Below are positions 1 through 9,718 of a stretch of 64,000 nucleotides of DNA, in pieces. Location of the stretch: positions 3,472,001 through 3,536,000 of the forward strand of contig NZ_CP043474.1 in assembly GCF_008329645.1 (NCBI RefSeq), read 5' to 3'. The stretch comes from Mycolicibacterium grossiae (GTDB lineage Bacteria > Actinomycetota > Actinomycetes > Mycobacteriales > Mycobacteriaceae). The notes under the pieces were generated by a model, which made no database searches, was not told where the DNA came from, and saw only the letters and a list, made by a program, of their open reading frames with translations. The position numbers and the translations under genes were made by a program. Every line of letters starts with the position of its first letter. Position 1 is the first letter of the stretch.

Positions 1-301
1 GCTGGTCTCCCGCGGCATGCCCCTGTCGGCCGTGTTGGCCACCACCTCGGTGGTCGACCAGAAACTCGACGAGGCCGCCCGCGTGCTGTCGGCCGCCGCG
101 CATGCCGAAGTGGTTCGTCAGCGCGGGGCCGGCTGGTATCCCGCCGACGACGCCGAACTGGCGTGGGCCGCCGACCTCGTCGACGTCATGCGTCAGGTCG
201 CCCGACGGCGGGCCCACGCCAGCATGGACCGCGCCCTGGACCGCGCCACGCGAGCCCAGTTGCGGCAGTACCGGAGTCAGCACGACGCGACGACGCGTTG
301 A
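1..301 (+). CDS. C-terminal part of an unrecognised protein
   Basis: The reading frame is already open at the window edge (it reads through from base 2) and ends with TGA at 299-301, so this is the last ~99 codons of a gene that starts upstream. The visible part is helical, Ala/Arg/Asp-rich, with no transmembrane segment and no motif I recognise. The internal ATG at 17 is unlikely to be the true start because the frame continues upstream of it. It converges on the next gene, with about 40 bp between the two stops. Confidence 0.6.
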   Translation, partial: LVSRGMPLSAVLATTSVVDQKLDEAARVLSAAAHAEVVRQRGAGWYPADDAELAWAADLVDVMRQVARRRAHASMDRALDRATRAQLRQYRSQHDATTR

Positions 302-342
302 TGCGCGGTGTCAATCCTTCGCGCGTGCCGGCGTGAGGTGGT

Positions 343-909
343 TCAGCGCAGCCGGAGCGAATCGTCGCGCCGGAGCACGAAGAAGTAGGGGTGCCGCAGG
401 CCGCGCAGGTCCATCGCGCCCAGGACGGTCTCGGCTCCGGGTGTGTCGTCGAGCAGCCGGAACACGTCGTTGATCGGCAGCTGGTCGTAGATCATCGTGG
501 CGGTGTCGACGCCGCGGTAGCGGGTGGTGCGCAGGCGCGCCTTGGCCGAACGGGTCCGCAGGACCGGGTCGAGTGCGGTGACCAGTCCGCGCAGGTTGCG
601 GTTCTTCAGCGCGGGGAGCTTCGTCGCCACACCGAGCCCGCCGAACGCGAGCATCGGATTCAGCGCCCACAGGGCGGCGCCGTCGCGGGTCGGAAACAGC
701 AGTGGGTGCACCGTCTCACCGTCGACGAACTGCTTGCCCCACCAGCCACTGGCCTCGAGCATGCCGTCCAGCGGGTGGCCGGTGGGTAGTTCGTCGCCGT
801 GCCACGTGCCGATCATGAACTCCGGATCGACGGCGGGGGAGGCGTCGAAGAGCGCGAGCGCGTCCGCGGTGGTCGTCGGCGCGCCGGGCAACACGTCTGC
901 GAGGGTCAT
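343..909 (-). CDS. GXWXG / DUF4334 domain protein
   Basis: This protein of about 188 residues has two adjacent small domains. An N-terminal GXWXG-type segment contains [17 protein letters not shown] and a nearby GWWGK. A C-terminal DUF4334 segment contains [16 protein letters not shown] and ends near [10 protein letters not shown]. Both families are known only as uncharacterised domains that commonly occur together, so no reaction can be assigned. ATG at 909 is preferred over the TTG at 936: a TACGGT -10 box sits 6 nt upstream of the ATG, which fits a leaderless transcript, and the TTG lies inside a perfect inverted repeat. It is a single-gene unit that diverges from nothing close by. Confidence 0.75.
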   Translation of the reverse strand: MTLADVLPGAPTTTADALALFDASPAVDPEFMIGTWHGDELPTGHPLDGMLEASGWWGKQFVDGETVHPLLFPTRDGAALWALNPMLAFGGLGVATKLPALKNRNLRGLVTALDPVLRTRSAKARLRTTRYRGVDTATMIYDQLPINDVFRLLDDTPGAETVLGAMDLRGLRHPYFFVLRRDDSLRLR

Positions 910-915
910 GGCCAC

Positions 916-937
916 ACCGTACTTGACGGGTGTCAAG
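916..937 (-). promoter_or_regulatory. -10 box with adjacent inverted repeat (operator candidate)
   Basis: On the minus strand the TACGGT hexamer (916-921) lies 6 nt before the ATG of the GXWXG protein. Directly upstream is CTTGAC-GGGT-GTCAAG (922-937, plus-strand reading), a perfect 6-bp inverted repeat with a 4-nt spacer. Its position against the -10 box is that of a repressor site, probably for a TetR-type factor encoded elsewhere. No regulator gene is adjacent. Confidence 0.45.
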
Positions 938-960
938 AAGTGTAGGTCGCCACATGACGT

Positions 961-995
961 CGCCCGGCCGGTGCCTCGGGGGCGCCGACCGGGCG
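961..995 (-). terminator. Hairpin downstream of ald
   Basis: Seven G/C pairs (961-967 with 989-995) are followed, after one C-A mismatch, by seven more pairs including one G-U (969-975 with 981-987), closed by a 5-nt loop. It lies 17 nt beyond the ald stop codon. There is no U tract, which is usual for mycobacterial intrinsic terminators. Confidence 0.55.
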
Positions 996-1011
996 AGTGG
1001 GAGGAAAGTCG

Positions 1012-2127
1012 CTAGACCAGCAGGCTCGCCGGGTCGGCGTAGGGCAGGTCGAGATCGGCGGCCACCTGCTCGGACAGCAGGGCGCCCTGGTGCGTCGAGA
1101 GGCCCTTGGCCAGCGCCGGATCGCCCGCGCACGCCGCCTGCCAGCCCTTGTCGGCCAGCTTCAACACGTACGGCATGGTGGCGTTGGTCAAGGCGAACGT
1201 CGAGGTCCGCGGCACCGCGCCGGGCATGTTGGCGACGCAGTAGAAGACGGTGTCGTGCACGGCGAAGGTGGGGTCGTCGTGCGTGGTGGGACGCGAGTCC
1301 TCGAAGCAGCCGCCCTGGTCGATGGCGATGTCGACGAGCACCGCGCCGGCCTTCATCCCGGCGACCGTCGCGTTGGTGACCAGCTTCGGCGCCTTGGCGC
1401 CGGGCACCAGCACCGCGCCGATGACGAGGTCGGCGCGCTTCACGGCCTCCTCGAGTTCGAGCATCGACGAGTAGCGGGTCTCGATGACGCCGTTGTTCTC
1501 GTTGTCGATCTTGCGCAGCGTGTTGACGTTCAGGTCGAAGACGGTGACGTGCGCGCCCATGCCCTTGGCGATGCGGGCGGCGTTGTAGCCGGCGACGCCG
1601 CCGCCGATCACGACCACCTCGGCCGGTGCGACGCCGGGGACGCCGCCCATCAGCACGCCGCGGCCACCGTGGCTGCGCATGAGGTGGTAGGCACCGACCT
1701 GGGCGGACAACCGGCCGGCAACCTCGCTCATGGGGGCGAGCAGCGGCAGCGCGCCGTCCGCCGTCTGCACGGTCTCGTAGGCGATCGACGTCGTCTTCGA
1801 GGCGAGCAGCGCATCGGTGCACGGCTTGGACGCAGCCAGGTGCAGATAGGTGAACAGCGTCTGGCCCTCGCGCAGGCGGCCGTACTCTGCCTCGATGGGT
1901 TCCTTCACCTTGAGCAGGAGGTCGGCCGAGGCCCACACCTCGTCGGCGGTGTCGATGAGCTGAGCGCCGGCGGCCTTGAAGTCACGGTCCGAGATCGCCG
2001 AACCCTCACCGGCGCCGGCCTGGATCAGTACCTCGTGGCCGCGGTGCGTCAGCTCGGCCACCCCGGCCGGCGTGATGGCGACCCGGTACTCGTTGTTCTT
2101 GATCTCGGTGGGGATCCCGACCCGCAT
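1012..2127 (-). CDS. ald: Alanine dehydrogenase
   Basis: Alanine dehydrogenase catalyses the reversible NAD-dependent oxidative deamination of L-alanine to pyruvate and ammonia, and in mycobacteria also reduces glyoxylate to glycine. The protein has 371 residues, the usual family length. It begins [17 protein letters not shown], the standard N-terminus, and has the Rossmann-fold motif [13 protein letters not shown] around residues 172-184. ATG at 2127 is chosen because it gives this N-terminus and has GAGGAG about 8 nt upstream; an in-frame start at 2187 would add a 20-residue leader not seen in the family. The gene diverges from the Lrp-type regulator at 2220, as in M. tuberculosis and M. 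smegmatis, where AldR controls ald. Confidence 0.97.
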   Translation of the reverse strand: MRVGIPTEIKNNEYRVAITPAGVAELTHRGHEVLIQAGAGEGSAISDRDFKAAGAQLIDTADEVWASADLLLKVKEPIEAEYGRLREGQTLFTYLHLAASKPCTDALLASKTTSIAYETVQTADGALPLLAPMSEVAGRLSAQVGAYHLMRSHGGRGVLMGGVPGVAPAEVVVIGGGVAGYNAARIAKGMGAHVTVFDLNVNTLRKIDNENNGVIETRYSSMLELEEAVKRADLVIGAVLVPGAKAPKLVTNATVAGMKAGAVLVDIAIDQGGCFEDSRPTTHDDPTFAVHDTVFYCVANMPGAVPRTSTFALTNATMPYVLKLADKGWQAACAGDPALAKGLSTHQGALLSEQVAADLDLPYADPASLLV

Positions 2128-2219
2128 GTCCTGCACTCCTCGCATTGGCGTTAGGAAGAGTGTGAAGAAACTTCGGAATACATGCAACGGATATGAGAAT
2201 CATTCGATAGGTTGACACG
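2128..2219. promoter_or_regulatory. ald/aldR divergent promoter with two inverted repeats
   Basis: This 92-bp region separates ald from its regulator. It holds GAAG-AAA-CTTC at 2164-2174 and GAAT-C-ATTC at 2197-2205, short perfect inverted repeats of the size expected for Lrp-family half-sites. On the plus strand TAGGTT (2208-2213) is 6 nt before the ATG of aldR, giving a leaderless promoter, and the second repeat abuts that box. Autoregulation together with ald control is the natural reading. Confidence 0.5.
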
Positions 2220-2735
2220 ATGACAGTCAGATCATCGAAATCGATGCCTGGCGAACGGTCGACGTCGAAGGATGTTCGGCCCGTCGACCTCGACGAGGTG
2301 GACCGCCACATCCTCGTGGCGCTGCACGCCGATGCCCGGATGTCGAACACCGCGCTGGCCGAGCACGTCGGCATCGCACCGTCGACCTGTCACGGGCGCG
2401 TCCGTCGGCTCCAGGAGATCGGCGTCATCCGCGGTTTCCACGCCGACATCGATCCCGCCGCACTGGGGTTGTCCCTGCAGGCGATGATCTCGGTGAGCCT
2501 GCAATCGAACGCCCGCGGCAAGATCGACAGCTTCATCCGGCACATCCGCCGGCGTCCGCAGGTGATGGACGTCTACTTCCTGGCAGGAGCCGACGACTTC
2601 ATCCTGCACGTCGCGGCGCGTGACACCGACGACCTGCGCTCCTTCGTGGTGCAGAACCTCAATGCCGACAGCGACGTCGCCGGCACGCAGACGTCGCTCA
2701 TCTTCGAGCACCTGCGCGGAGCGTCGCCGCTGTGA
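2220..2735 (+). CDS. aldR: Lrp/AsnC-family regulator of ald
   Basis: This 171-residue Lrp/AsnC protein has an N-terminal helix-turn-helix (about residues 22-75, with MSNTALAEHVGIAPSTCHGRVRR and part of the following turn) and a C-terminal RAM ligand-binding and oligomerisation domain (about 90-165, DVYFLAGADDFILHV). It corresponds to Rv2779c/AldR, which senses alanine and other amino acids and controls the divergent ald. ATG at 2220 fits the leaderless TAGGTT box; ATG at 2244 would remove only eight unconserved residues. Confidence 0.92.
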   Translation: MTVRSSKSMPGERSTSKDVRPVDLDEVDRHILVALHADARMSNTALAEHVGIAPSTCHGRVRRLQEIGVIRGFHADIDPAALGLSLQAMISVSLQSNARGKIDSFIRHIRRRPQVMDVYFLAGADDFILHVAARDTDDLRSFVVQNLNADSDVAGTQTSLIFEHLRGASPL

Positions 2736-2742
2736 GGCCGCG

Positions 2743-3636
2743 GTGAGCGTCGACGACGACCTCGACCGGCTCTACGGGGTACCGCCGGAGGAGTTCACGG
2801 CGCTGCGCAAGGAACTCGCCGCGTCGGCGAAGAAGCGCGGGGACGCCGACGAGGCGAAGGCCATTGCGGCCGCCCGCCGGCCGACGACCGCTGCGTGGGT
2901 GGTCAACGCGCTGGTGCGCGCGGACCCGACCGCCGTGCCACGTCTCACCGACATGAGTGCCTCGCTGCGCGCGGCGCACGCGGAGATGGACGGTTCCCGC
3001 ATCCGCGAGCTGACCGCCGCCCAGCGCGCGTTGGTGCACGAGCTGGTGCGCACCGCCTTCGACGCCGCCGACGTCGGCGGCCCCTCGGCGGCGTTGCGCG
3101 ACGACGTCACCAACACCGTGCAGGCAGCCATCGCCGACCCCGACGTCGCGGCGCGGTTGGGGCGGCTGGAGAAGGCCGAGCAGTTCTCCGGCTTCGGCGA
3201 CTTCGGCGCGTCGTCGGCCGTCACGTCCCCCAGGGCGAAGAAGGGAGCAGGGCCGAAATCGGCAACACCGCAACGCTCCTCGCGTCCCGCCAAGAGATCG
3301 TCGGCTGCGCCCACGCGCCCTGCGGGACCGTCGGCGACCGAGGTGCGTGCGGCCCGCAAGCGGCGCGACACCGCGGTGAAGGCCGCCGAGAAAGCAGCGG
3401 CGGGGAAGTCCGACGCCGACGAGGCCGTCGAGGACCAGCGGGCTGCGCTCACCTCGGCGCGCCGCCGCTACGAGAAGCTGCTCGAACAGCTCAGCGCCGC
3501 CGAACACGACGTGAACACCGCCGAGGCCGACCTCGAGGCGGCGCAACAGGACGCCGAGGCCGCCGCCGAGCGGGCTCGAGCGGCCGATACCGAACGCGCC
3601 GAGGCGGAATCGGCGCTCACGGCGCTGGAGGGCTAA
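2743..3636 (+). CDS. Hypothetical coiled-coil protein
   Basis: This is a 297-residue protein of unknown function, starting at the GTG 8 nt after the aldR stop and probably cotranscribed with it. Residues ~1-150 are a helical domain containing GVPPEEFTALRKELAASAKK and RRPTTAAWVVNALVR. A basic Ser/Pro/Lys linker follows (~165-205). The C-terminal ~90 residues form a continuous Ala/Glu/Lys/Arg heptad region, a predicted coiled coil. There is no signal peptide or membrane segment. Similar proteins beside mycobacterial aldR are annotated only as conserved hypotheticals. Confidence 0.75.
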   Translation: MSVDDDLDRLYGVPPEEFTALRKELAASAKKRGDADEAKAIAAARRPTTAAWVVNALVRADPTAVPRLTDMSASLRAAHAEMDGSRIRELTAAQRALVHELVRTAFDAADVGGPSAALRDDVTNTVQAAIADPDVAARLGRLEKAEQFSGFGDFGASSAVTSPRAKKGAGPKSATPQRSSRPAKRSSAAPTRPAGPSATEVRAARKRRDTAVKAAEKAAAGKSDADEAVEDQRAALTSARRRYEKLLEQLSAAEHDVNTAEADLEAAQQDAEAAAERARAADTERAEAESALTALEG

Positions 3637-3667
3637 CGGGACGTCGGGCCCTCCGACGGCCCGCCGC

Positions 3668-3720
3668 GAGATCCGAGTTTCGGCGGGAAAGTGCGAGTGC
3701 GGCCCGCCAAAAACCGGATC

Positions 3721-3722
<2 letters not shown>
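3668..3722. terminator. Nested hairpin between convergent genes
   Basis: An outer 8-bp perfect stem (3668-3675 GAGATCCG with 3715-3722) encloses an inner 6-bp perfect stem (3682-3687 GGCGGG with 3703-3708 CCCGCC). It sits exactly between two convergent genes and overlaps the stop codon of the minus-strand gene, so a bidirectional terminator is likely. The strongly symmetrical layout could also be a copy of a dispersed intergenic repeat. Confidence 0.45.
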
Positions 3723-5161
<1,439 letters not shown>

Positions 5162-5173
5162 GACGGCGCCGCC

Positions 5174-5647
5174 ATGGCCGACCGCGACGGAGCCCGCGCC
5201 CTGCGGACCCAGGTGCTCATCGGCGCCATGTGCCTAGCGCTGGTCTTCTACTTCGTGCTGCTCGGCCGCCAGGCCGTGCTGCTGTTCGGCAGCGGCGACG
5301 CCGTCGGCATCGGGCTCGGCGCGGCCATCCTGCTGCTACCGGTCATCGGGCTGTGGGCGATGGTCGCCACGTTGCGCGCGGGCTTCGCCCACCAACGCCT
5401 CGCCCGTCGGGTGCGCGAGGACGGCATGGAACTCGACGTCACCGAGCTGCCCCGGATGCCGTCCGGACGGATCCGCCGCGAGGCCGCCGACGCGCTGTTC
5501 GCCGACGTCAAGGCCGACCTCGAAAACGATCCCGACGACTGGCGGCAGTGGTACCGGCTGGCGCGCGCCTACGACTACGCCGGTGACCGCGCCCGGGCCC
5601 GCGAGACGATGAAGAAGGCCGTCGAGATGGAGCGCGGCAGCCAATGA
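5174..5647 (+). CDS. Membrane protein with C-terminal TPR-like region
   Basis: This 157-residue protein matches the position of Rv2772c. It has two transmembrane helices (about residues 15-35 and 46-67), then a cytoplasmic part ending in a TPR-like helix pair (DWRQWYRLARAYDYAGDRARA). It starts 12 nt after dapB and its stop overlaps the next start by 4 nt (ATGA), so the genes are probably translationally coupled. Function is unknown. Confidence 0.8.
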   Translation: MADRDGARALRTQVLIGAMCLALVFYFVLLGRQAVLLFGSGDAVGIGLGAAILLLPVIGLWAMVATLRAGFAHQRLARRVREDGMELDVTELPRMPSGRIRREAADALFADVKADLENDPDDWRQWYRLARAYDYAGDRARARETMKKAVEMERGSQ

Positions 5648-6099
5648 GCAAGCGACTGCTCATCATTCACCACACGCCGTCACCGCACTGCCAGGAAATG
5701 CTGGAGGCGGTGGTGTCCGGGGCGACCGACCCCGAGATCGAGGACGTCGAGGTCATCCGGCGGCCCGCGTTGACCGTCGCGCCCGCGGAGGTCCTGGACG
5801 CCGACGGCTACGTGCTCGGCACCCCGGCCAACCTCGGGTACATGAGCGGGGCGCTCAAGCACGCCTTCGACGTCTGCTACTACCCGTGCCTCGACGCCAC
5901 CCAGAACCGCCCGTTCGGCCTGTACCTGCACGGCAACGAGGGCACCGAGGGTGCCGAGCGGGGCGTCGACGCGATCACCACGGGCCTCGGCTGGCGACGG
6001 GCCGCGGCGACGGTGGTGGTCTCGGGCAAGCCGGACAAGCCGGCGCTCGAGGACTGCTGGAATCTCGGCGCCACGGTCGCCGCCCAGTTGATGGAGTGA
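5644..6099 (+). CDS. Flavodoxin-fold NAD(P)H oxidoreductase family protein
   Basis: This 151-residue protein has a flavodoxin-like fold. The N-terminal strand LLIIHHTPSPHCQEM is followed by the FMN phosphate-binding loop and the flavin-contacting GYVLGTPANLGYMSGALK, with GLYLHGNEGTEGAERG near residue 100. It resembles Rv2771c and NADPH-dependent FMN reductases. The electron acceptor is unknown. It overlaps the upstream gene by 4 nt. Confidence 0.85.
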   Translation: MSKRLLIIHHTPSPHCQEMLEAVVSGATDPEIEDVEVIRRPALTVAPAEVLDADGYVLGTPANLGYMSGALKHAFDVCYYPCLDATQNRPFGLYLHGNEGTEGAERGVDAITTGLGWRRAAATVVVSGKPDKPALEDCWNLGATVAAQLME

Positions 6100-6164
6100 C
6101 GACGGTGACGGCGCGGCTCGGTTACCGTCGGTTCCGCTGACGGATCGACCCGAAAGGACGCCTC

Positions 6165-6620
6165 GTGCCCGGATTCGCCGAACTGGCCCTCGCCGGAGCG
6201 CCGATCGCGGGCGGCGCCCTGCTCGGCGTGGTCGCCGGCAACCTGCGGGCTCCCGACCTGCGCGCGGTGATCAAGCAGGACATGGACCTGCTCGAGCGGA
6301 TCCCCGCCGAGCAGGTCGAGCGACGCGCGGAGCTGCAACGGGTGATCGACCTGCGCGTCGACGACGTGATCGCCGCGGTCGACAAGAATCGCGCGATTCG
6401 CGAGGCCGCGATGTCGTATCAGGGCAACTGGCGCGACATCGTCGTATTCGTCTGCGGCATCCTGTTCACCATCGTGTGGTGGAACGTGCCGCACAGCCGC
6501 GCCAACTGGCTGCTCATGTTCATCGTGATGATCATCGCGTCGGTCGCGGCCGGCGTCTACGCCGCCCGCGGCATCCTGCGCTCGATCGGGGCGTTCACCC
6601 GCCGCCGCGGACGGGTCTAG
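6165..6620 (+). CDS. Two-helix membrane protein, unknown function
   Basis: This 151-residue protein starts at GTG 6165 with GAAAGGA about 6 nt upstream. A short hydrophobic N-terminus (GAPIAGGALLGVVAG) is followed by a charged helical stretch (about 30-80) and two transmembrane helices (about 88-106 and 110-130), then a basic tail. No family was recognised. It is convergent with the CoA-ester lyase, with about 10 nt between stops. Confidence 0.7.
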   Translation: MPGFAELALAGAPIAGGALLGVVAGNLRAPDLRAVIKQDMDLLERIPAEQVERRAELQRVIDLRVDDVIAAVDKNRAIREAAMSYQGNWRDIVVFVCGILFTIVWWNVPHSRANWLLMFIVMIIASVAAGVYAARGILRSIGAFTRRRGRV

Positions 6621-6630
6621 CCCCGCACCC

Positions 6631-7545
6631 TCAGTAGTGGTAGGTGTCCGACGGCGCGGGCACGTGGTCTGGGTCGTCGCCGAACTCGGATTCGTGGATG
6701 CCGTAGGCCGTCGCCAGCTCCAGGATCTTGTTGGCCCGCGCGATGCGGGGGAGGTCCGAGCCGTTGCGGATCTCGCCGCCGTCGCGCTGGAATTCGGCGA
6801 AGAACTCCTTGGCCCAGGTGATCTCCTCCTGCGACGGGGAGAGTCCCTCGTTGACCGTCGCGCACTGGTCGGGCGTCAGGCAGATCTTGCCGGTCATCCC
6901 GAACTCGGCCGACACGGCGGTCGCCTCGCTGAGCCGCAGCGCGCTGGAGCCGACCGTCGGGCCGTCGATCGCGCTGGGCAGGTGCGCGGCCTTCGCGGCG
7001 ATGGTGAACCGCGAGCGGGCGTAGGCGAGTGTCGCGGGGTTCTCCCCGAACCCGGTGTCGCGCCGGAAGTCGCCGATGCCGAACGCCAATCGGAAGGTGC
7101 CCTTCGTCGCGGCGATCTCGGTGATCCGCTCCAGGCCGCGGGCGGTCTCGACGAGCGCGACGATGGGGACGTTGGGCAGCCGCTTGGCCGTCTCGGTGAC
7201 GTGGTCGACGGACTCGACCATCGCCAGCATGATCCCGCCGACAGACGTCCCGGACAGCGCCGCGAGGTCATCGGCCCACCACGGCGTCCCGAACCCGTTG
7301 ACGCGCACCCAGTCGGAGTGGTCGTCGCCGAGCCAGCGGGTCACGTTGTCGCGGGCCGCCACCTTGTCCTTCGGTGCCACCGCGTCCTCGATGTCGAGCA
7401 CCACGATGTCGGCACGCGACCGCGTGGCCGGGGCGAAGCGGTCGTACTGGGTGCCGTTGACGAGCAGCCAGCTGCGCGCGAGCACCGGGTCGATGCGGAA
7501 GCCCGATTCGCCGGACTCGGGCTCGGTGAAGGTCTGGTCGTACAC
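6631..7545 (-). CDS. HpcH/HpaI aldolase / citrate-lyase beta-like (CoA ester lyase)
   Basis: This ~304-residue member of the CitE-like HpcH/HpaI superfamily contains the hallmark DIEDAVAPKDKVAAR (Mg-binding acidic residues and substrate-binding Arg region), IVALVETARGLERI (the conserved E-x2-RG) and LAFGIGDFRRDTG. Such enzymes cleave or form malyl-, citramalyl- or related 2-hydroxyacyl-CoA esters, and the exact substrate is unknown. GTG at 7545 is the only plausible start between the gene and the preceding stop at 7601; upstream frame extends into that gene. Confidence 0.8.
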   Translation of the reverse strand: MYDQTFTEPESGESGFRIDPVLARSWLLVNGTQYDRFAPATRSRADIVVLDIEDAVAPKDKVAARDNVTRWLGDDHSDWVRVNGFGTPWWADDLAALSGTSVGGIMLAMVESVDHVTETAKRLPNVPIVALVETARGLERITEIAATKGTFRLAFGIGDFRRDTGFGENPATLAYARSRFTIAAKAAHLPSAIDGPTVGSSALRLSEATAVSAEFGMTGKICLTPDQCATVNEGLSPSQEEITWAKEFFAEFQRDGGEIRNGSDLPRIARANKILELATAYGIHESEFGDDPDHVPAPSDTYHY

Positions 7546-7600
7546 GGACCAATCGTCGCCTACGCCGTGCGCGGACGTCCCGGGAGGTCGGCGACCGGCC

Positions 7601-8340
7601 TCAGCGCAGGTGCGCGCCGAAGGTGTCCGCCATCGCGCGCCAGTGCCGCTCGGCGGCGTCCTCGTCGAACGGCGCATTGTCCGGAACGGCGAAACCGTGT
7701 GCGGCGGAGTACGTCTCGATCACGTGGTCGACGCCGGCCGCGGTGAGCGCCTGGTCCAACGTCTCGGCGTGTTCGGCGGTGAAGGAGCCGTCGCCCTCGG
7801 CCCCGCCGACGTAGACGAACGCCGTGATCGCCTCGGCGCGCAGGTGCGGGCTGTCCGCGTCGTCGGTCACCAGACCGCCACCGTGGAACGACATCGCCGC
7901 CGCCACCCGCTCGGGGACGCGACCGGCCACCACCAGCGACGTCCGGCCGCCCATGCAGTAGCCGGTGGTACCGAACGTCGTCCCGGACACCTCGGGCCGG
8001 CCCTGCAGATAGTCGAAGAACGCGCCGGCGCGGACACCATGACGTCCGGCGTGACCTCCGAGATCATCCCGAACAGGCGCTTGCGTTCCTCGGGGTCGCT
8101 GAACACCGTGGCCATGTCGAACGGCTCCCAGGCGCCCGCGCGGTAGTACACGTCGGGAACCAGCACCGCGTAACCGAGCCCGGCCAGCCGTTCGGCCATG
8201 TCGACGAAGGTCTGGCGCACCCCGCCGGCGTCGGGGTACATCACCACACCGGGCCACGGTCCGTCCCCGTCGTCCGGCGTGCTCAAGGTGACACGGCAGG
8301 CCCCGTCGGAGGTGGTGATGACGTCGCTGATGGTCGGCAT
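7601..8340 (-). pseudogene. Dienelactone hydrolase family, single-base frameshift
   Basis: Two overlapping frames together encode a complete dienelactone-hydrolase-like alpha/beta hydrolase. The first reads MPTISDVITTSDGACRV through FGMISEVTPDVMV. The second begins GAFFDYLQGRPEVSG and carries the nucleophile elbow GYCMGGR and a C-terminal SAAHGF histidine region. The switch falls at 8030-8031, where restoring one base would give SDAGAFFDYL, the usual family sequence. The 740-nt span is one base short of a 246-codon gene. Either this is a recent pseudogene or the base is a consensus error. ATG 8340 is preferred over ATG 8349 because GGGAGA then has about 9-nt spacing. Confidence 0.75.
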
Positions 8341-8410
8341 GGTCGGCATTCTCCCGTCGCTTCGCTCGCCCCTCCCTTCTACTCCACCGGTCTGGACGTA
8401 AACTGACCGA

Positions 8411-9223
8411 GTGCCGAACGCCGCGCCGATCCCGACCCCGTACGAGGATCTGCTGCGGCGGGTGCTCGAGACCGGCACGCCGAAGGCCGACCGCACCGGC
8501 ACCGGCACTCGCAGCCTGTTCGGCCATCAGATGCGCTACGACCTGAACGCCGGCTTCCCGCTCATCACCACGAAGAAGGTGCACCTGAAGTCGGTGGTCT
8601 ACGAGCTGCTGTGGTTCCTGCGGGGTGACTCCAACGTGGCGTGGCTGCACGAACACGGCGTCACCATCTGGGACGAGTGGGCCAGCGAGACCGGCGAGCT
8701 GGGACCGGTGTACGGCGTGCAGTGGCGGGCTTGGCCGACGCCGTCGGGCGAGCACGTCGACCAGATCAGCGCCGCACTGGACCTGCTGAGGCGCGATCCC
8801 GATTCCCGGCGCAACATCGTCTCGGCTTGGAACGTCGGGGAGATTCCGCAGATGGCGCTGCCGCCGTGTCATGCGTTCTTCCAGTTCTACGTCGCCGACG
8901 GCAAGTTGTCCTGCCAGCTCTACCAGCGCAGCGCCGACCTGTTCCTCGGCGTGCCGTTCAACATCGCCAGCTACGCGCTGCTGACGCACATGATGGCCGC
9001 CCAGGCCGGCCTCGGGGTGGGGGAGTTCGTCTGGACCGGCGGGGACTGCCACATCTACGACAACCACGTCGAGCAGGTGACGCTGCAGCTCGGTCGCGAG
9101 GCGCGCCCGTACCCGGAACTCGTTCTGGCGCTGCGTGATTCGATCTTCGACTACGCCTTCGAGGACATCGCCGTGCTCGATTACGACCCGCACCCCGCCA
9201 TCAAGGCGCCCGTCGCCGTATGA
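8411..9223 (+). CDS. thyA: Thymidylate synthase
   Basis: ThyA methylates dUMP to dTMP with 5,10-methylenetetrahydrofolate, producing dihydrofolate. The 270-residue protein carries [12 protein letters not shown] with nucleophile Cys153, [19 protein letters not shown] for dUMP binding, and [10 protein letters not shown] near the C-terminus. TAAACT (8399-8404) lies 6 nt upstream of the GTG start, so the transcript is probably leaderless. It overlaps dfrA by 4 nt, coupling dihydrofolate production to its recycling. Confidence 0.98.
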   Translation: MPNAAPIPTPYEDLLRRVLETGTPKADRTGTGTRSLFGHQMRYDLNAGFPLITTKKVHLKSVVYELLWFLRGDSNVAWLHEHGVTIWDEWASETGELGPVYGVQWRAWPTPSGEHVDQISAALDLLRRDPDSRRNIVSAWNVGEIPQMALPPCHAFFQFYVADGKLSCQLYQRSADLFLGVPFNIASYALLTHMMAAQAGLGVGEFVWTGGDCHIYDNHVEQVTLQLGREARPYPELVLALRDSIFDYAFEDIAVLDYDPHPAIKAPVAV

Positions 9224-9702
9224 CGCTGGGGCTGATCTGGGCACAGTCCACCTCCGGGATCATCGGCCGCGACGGCGGCATCCCCTGGCGGCTGCCCGAG
9301 GACCAGGCACGCTTCAAGGACCTGACCATGGGCCACACCGTGGTGATGGGCCGGCTGACGTGGGAGTCGCTGCCGGCGAAGGTGCGGCCGCTCCCGGGGC
9401 GCCGCAATGTCGTACTCACCCGGCATGCTGAGTACGTGGCCGACGGAGCGACGGTGGTGGACGGACTCGAGCAGGCGCTGACCGGAGACGACGCCTGGGT
9501 CATCGGCGGGGCGCAGATCTATGCGCTCGCACTGCCGTCCGCGACGCGCTGCGAGGTCACCGAGATCGACGTCGACCTGCCCCGCGAAGACGACGACGCG
9601 GTGGCACCCGTGCTCGACGAGCAGTGGGAGGCCACCGACGGCGAGTGGCTGACCAGCGCGTCGGGCCTGCGCTACCGGTTCTCCACCTACGTGCGGTCGT
9701 GA
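9220..9702 (+). CDS. dfrA: Dihydrofolate reductase
   Basis: This 160-residue NADPH-dependent reductase converts dihydrofolate to tetrahydrofolate and is the target of trimethoprim-type antifolates. The sequence begins [29 protein letters not shown] with the catalytic Asp in the usual PWRLPED segment, then [12 protein letters not shown] and [12 protein letters not shown] for cofactor binding. It is translationally coupled to thyA through ATGA. Confidence 0.97.
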   Translation: MTLGLIWAQSTSGIIGRDGGIPWRLPEDQARFKDLTMGHTVVMGRLTWESLPAKVRPLPGRRNVVLTRHAEYVADGATVVDGLEQALTGDDAWVIGGAQIYALALPSATRCEVTEIDVDLPREDDDAVAPVLDEQWEATDGEWLTSASGLRYRFSTYVRS

Positions 9703-9718
9703 GCGGCGGGTTCGCCCG

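Noticed and set aside
2128..2187. A longer N-terminus for alanine dehydrogenase from the start at 2187
   Set aside because: The 20 extra residues are not found in the family, and a good ribosome-binding site precedes ATG 2127.
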